This document shows positions 61,100 to 64,000 of a stretch of 64,000 nt of DNA, in pieces. The stretch is from Anseranas semipalmata (lineage: Eukaryota > Chordata > Aves > Anseriformes > Anseranatidae). Below the pieces are notes generated by a model, which made no database searches, had not been told where the DNA came from, and saw only the letters and a program-made list of their open reading frames with translations. Position 1 is the first letter of the stretch. Each line of letters opens with the position of its first letter. The position numbers and the translations under genes were made by a program. The stretch spans positions 1-64,000 of the forward strand of contig VXAA01001939.1 of NCBI GenBank assembly GCA_013399115.1, read 5' to 3'.

Positions 61100-63316
61100 T
61101 CATCTGTATACCAAGAGAAGCAACACAAAATTAGTTTTCAATGCTATACAAACGTCCACAGTAAATTACTACAGCATTTTTGTAGTCCAAAATTATAAGA
61201 AGAAACAGTATTCCTAATCATGTTTGCTATGCACTTCTTTTCTCTGAAAAGACAAAGCAATCGCAAATGAGTTACTGTTTTTATGCATGCAGCATTGTAT
61301 CATGATTTATCTGTGTAATCTACCATAGTCATCAGAAGTCATCACTTTTGGAGCAGTAACCATGCATTTTCATTTAGTTGCTGCACCAGCAGCATACTCT
61401 TGTTCTGTGTTGCTGGGTTATTTGCACTAGAAACAAGGACATGAAGCTTCTCTGGACTTCAGTTTGTGTTGCAGGGATAACTATTTTCAAGGTATGTCAC
61501 TCAAGAAGAACGACCAGCAGAGCAAAGTCTCAAAAGCTGTTTTCAGTGTCTTCACTAAGACTATTTTTTACTAATTCTATTCTGTTAGACTGAGGACTAG
61601 CCTGTGATATATAAAATCACCATGGGATTCACCTATTTATTGAATAATATCTGCAGGGTTTTTTCCCCACATGAATTTTCCTTGGTCAACGTTTGACTTC
61701 ATCAAGTTGCCAGTTAAACCATATTGTCTCACAAAGACCTAAACCAGGCTTTATTAAGTTTAGGCATATCTAATAATCTCAATATATCTAATAAATCGAT
61801 CCGCTTTAAATCTTCTATCAACTGAATTACTTTATTTGAATTCATATACTTTACACCATCTCTTACAAGTCATGAAGGTGAAGAAGAATGTAAAAACATC
61901 AAATCTATATATATTTTAATAACAAATTACATTAATATTGTTGTGCACTTTTGAGAAGAGGGGAGAAAAAGTAGCAGAAATAGAAAGAAAAGTGAAGAGA
62001 AAAAATCAAAATCACAGAAAAAAGCATATGACCTTAATTCAGTCTTAATTCAGAGACTTAACTGATGTGATCTTTGCTTCCCCTACTGCTTCATTGTGAA
62101 GAATTTCCAAGGAGTTATTCTTCACAATAGTGTCCCAGGCCTTAAATCTGTTTTAGCATTGCTGCTTCTTTGGTCAGAGTAACTACACAGCATTCAAGAC
62201 CTTTGAAGGATTGTCTGTGTTACCTTGAGGAGTTAAAGGCACAAGTCAATCTTATCTAACAAAGAAAAAAAAAGGGGTGTGGGGGGGCTTGCTTTGCTAG
62301 ACACGGAGTAAACAAATAGGGAAGATTTCCTGCTCAGAGAGCTCTGTACCTCAAAAGCTCTCACGCTTTGCTTCCCTTGAGTCATGTTCATGGGTATTTC
62401 CCAGACTGTGCCTTCAATTCACATGCACAGGTATGCAGGTGTAGGCACACACAGAGCATGCTCCTGGGTAAGCCACCCTGGTGGTACCATTACATTTAGC
62501 CCCCACTACTGGAGGTGGGAGCGGTCACAGCTCTTCTCTATCCCTGCTGCCTGACAGCATCTACTTGCTCTTTTTGTTGAGCCTGGAACAAGATTTAGAG
62601 TGAGTCTTGCCATTATTTTTGTATTAAAATCTCCTGTAAATTAACCCGTAACACCTCCCAGTAAAGAAAAAAAAAAAAAAATCAAAGTCATTCATTATAT
62701 AATTGCTTCTGTTTCTAAGGTTTAGGCTATATAAACTAGGCATGGGCCAGGCTAATCTCTCAAATCCCCTTAACCGCTATAATCAAAAACTAGATTACAT
62801 GCTCAGTTGATAAACCAACATTTGGTTGTATGACCACAGCTCCTTCCACGCTCTCTGACTAGGAATTCCCAGCACTCAGAATGAGCAAGATGGGCTACTC
62901 CTGCAGTGCCACTACTTCTTAAAGTACTTTGATTTTATAAAAAGGTGTTACAATGGAGTCTTTATTTTCATGACCAAATACTATTTATTCCACAGGGATT
63001 CTGACACATTTAGTGTATGAGGTCAGTGTTATCCTATGTCAAATGAAGGCTGTGCACCAGAGGAAAATGTTGCCCCCTCAGACACCTGCCTCTTTTATTA
63101 CAAACCTGAAGGTGGAGAGGGGGAGCTAGGATTCTGTCCCTGACTCTCTGCTCAAGTCCTGCATGATGCTGAGAAAGTCACCCAAACCACAGTTTTCAAA
63201 AAGTGGCCACAAGTTATGCATTCCTCATTTTTTTGAATATCTAATATGAAACAGCTGGGGATGAATTTGCAGGCATAGTGAGTACTCAGAATTCCAGCTG
63301 GAGCCAGTTCCCATTG

Positions 63317-63355
63317 NNNNNNNNNNNNNNNNNNNNNNNNNNNNNNNNNNNNNNN
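63317..63355. other. Assembly gap (39 N)
   Basis: Thirty-nine consecutive N. No repeat is apparent at either edge to explain it. Confidence 0.99.
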
Positions 63356-64000
63356 AAAATTATAGAAAGGTTAAGTGCTCTGCAATAGCCATCTAAAAGC
63401 AGTGGACATTTCTGTCAATGGGATAGTAACACAAACCATTCCTATAGGAATGCAGTGAGGATAAGTTCACTAAAATTTGTAAATCACTAACAGCAAATCC
63501 ACAGAGATTTGGGCAGCATAACAGATAACTTTCAGGTGCCCTATCATAGTACAGGATCCACAACTCTGAATTAATGTATGCAAGACATCCAAAGGTTTTG
63601 CGTAAAGCCAGTGCAAAATCTGAAACCCTTCTCCTACCACATATATACAGAAGTGTTATACACACAAGCAAACAAGTGAGAATTGAGGAATGCAAGAGGA
63701 ATAAACAAACATTCCAGGCTCAACTGTATGTAGGTATTCATAAATGAAAACAATTGTGGCAACACTTCAAGACAGACCTCTTTCAAAAAAGTTTGTTGCT
63801 TCTCCAGTTACAAAAGCTTGTGAAGCCCTGCCTCCCACTGAACAAGAGGAAAGAGAGACATCTCCCAGCATATCCAGCACATTGGGTTACTTAATGCCAG
63901 CATCCGAACCACCAAAACAGGGACCACTTTCACATTGCTGGGTCTGAGTGCATATCTGTGTCCTACTCAGACAAGAGCAGGGGCCCAGCTCTGTGCACCC
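63356..64000. other. Non-coding DNA, no gene seen
   Basis: An ATG-started 67-codon plus frame (63744-63947) begins directly after a TAA. It is polar and proline/serine-containing, but matches nothing I recognise. Confidence 0.5.

Larger units (their letters stand above)
58151..63316. other. Non-coding DNA with weak coding candidate
   Basis: Repeats near the left end are listed separately. It includes (AAAAC)4 at 59350-59369, a 23/24-bp tandem duplication at 60554-60600, a minus-strand protein-like open segment at 60887-61099 and a purine-rich strand at about 61950-62035. Nothing else is recognised. Confidence 0.5.

Noticed and set aside
63060..63090. TGCCCCCTCAGAC as a CTCF site
   Set aside because: Only the first half of the CTCF core matches; the second half (expected A/G, C/G, then TGG) does not.
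1..64000. tRNA, rRNA and known microRNA genes
   Set aside because: I looked for tRNA B-box patterns and familiar microRNA seeds by eye and saw none I could support; a covariance-model scan was not possible here.

Overview
The window looks like a bird (sauropsid) macrochromosome: AT-rich, CpG-poor, gene-poor DNA. The only confidently recognisable mobile DNA is CR1-type LINE sequence ending in the diagnostic ATTCTATG octamers. There are no Alu/B1 SINEs, no L1, no bacterial-style gene packing and no operons. CR1 also occurs in crocodilians and turtles, so 'bird' is an inference from the CR1 subtype and the low repeat load; I cannot name the species.

I find no protein-coding gene that I can support. 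The open frames are 60-170 codons, mostly start from non-ATG codons, overlap on both strands and match no family I recognise, apart from those inside CR1 copies. The window is best read as intergenic DNA or part of a very large intron. Two minus-strand open segments (56257-56493 and 60887-61099) read more like protein than the rest and are noted as weak exon candidates.

Layout. 1-5164: unannotated AT-rich DNA with a strong G-quadruplex motif at 1532-1553. 5165-6462: the longest CR1 copy (plus strand), 5'-truncated inside its reverse transcriptase and broken into three frames. 6463-27808: long non-repetitive stretch with microsatellites, a perfect 16-bp-arm hairpin at 11576-11615 and a small CpG-rich patch near 26.5-26.8 kb. 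27809-28310: CR1 tail (minus). 28311-39289: unannotated. 39290-39792: CR1 tail (plus). 45030-45900: probable degraded avian ERV LTR. 47120-47402: CpG-rich patch joined to a short CR1 tail. 49303-50113: an approximately 780-bp insertion-like block (minus orientation), with a simple-repeat A-rich tail and candidate 16-bp target-site duplications. 54804-55120: CR1 tail (minus). 55121-64000: unannotated, with a cluster of short tandem duplications near 58 kb, an RFX X-box-like site, and a 39-N assembly gap at 63317-63355.

I did not find a convincing undescribed biological system. The items most worth checking are the candidate retrocopy at 49.3-50.1 kb, the hairpin at 11.58 kb, the G-quadruplex at 1.53 kb and the two exon-like open segments.
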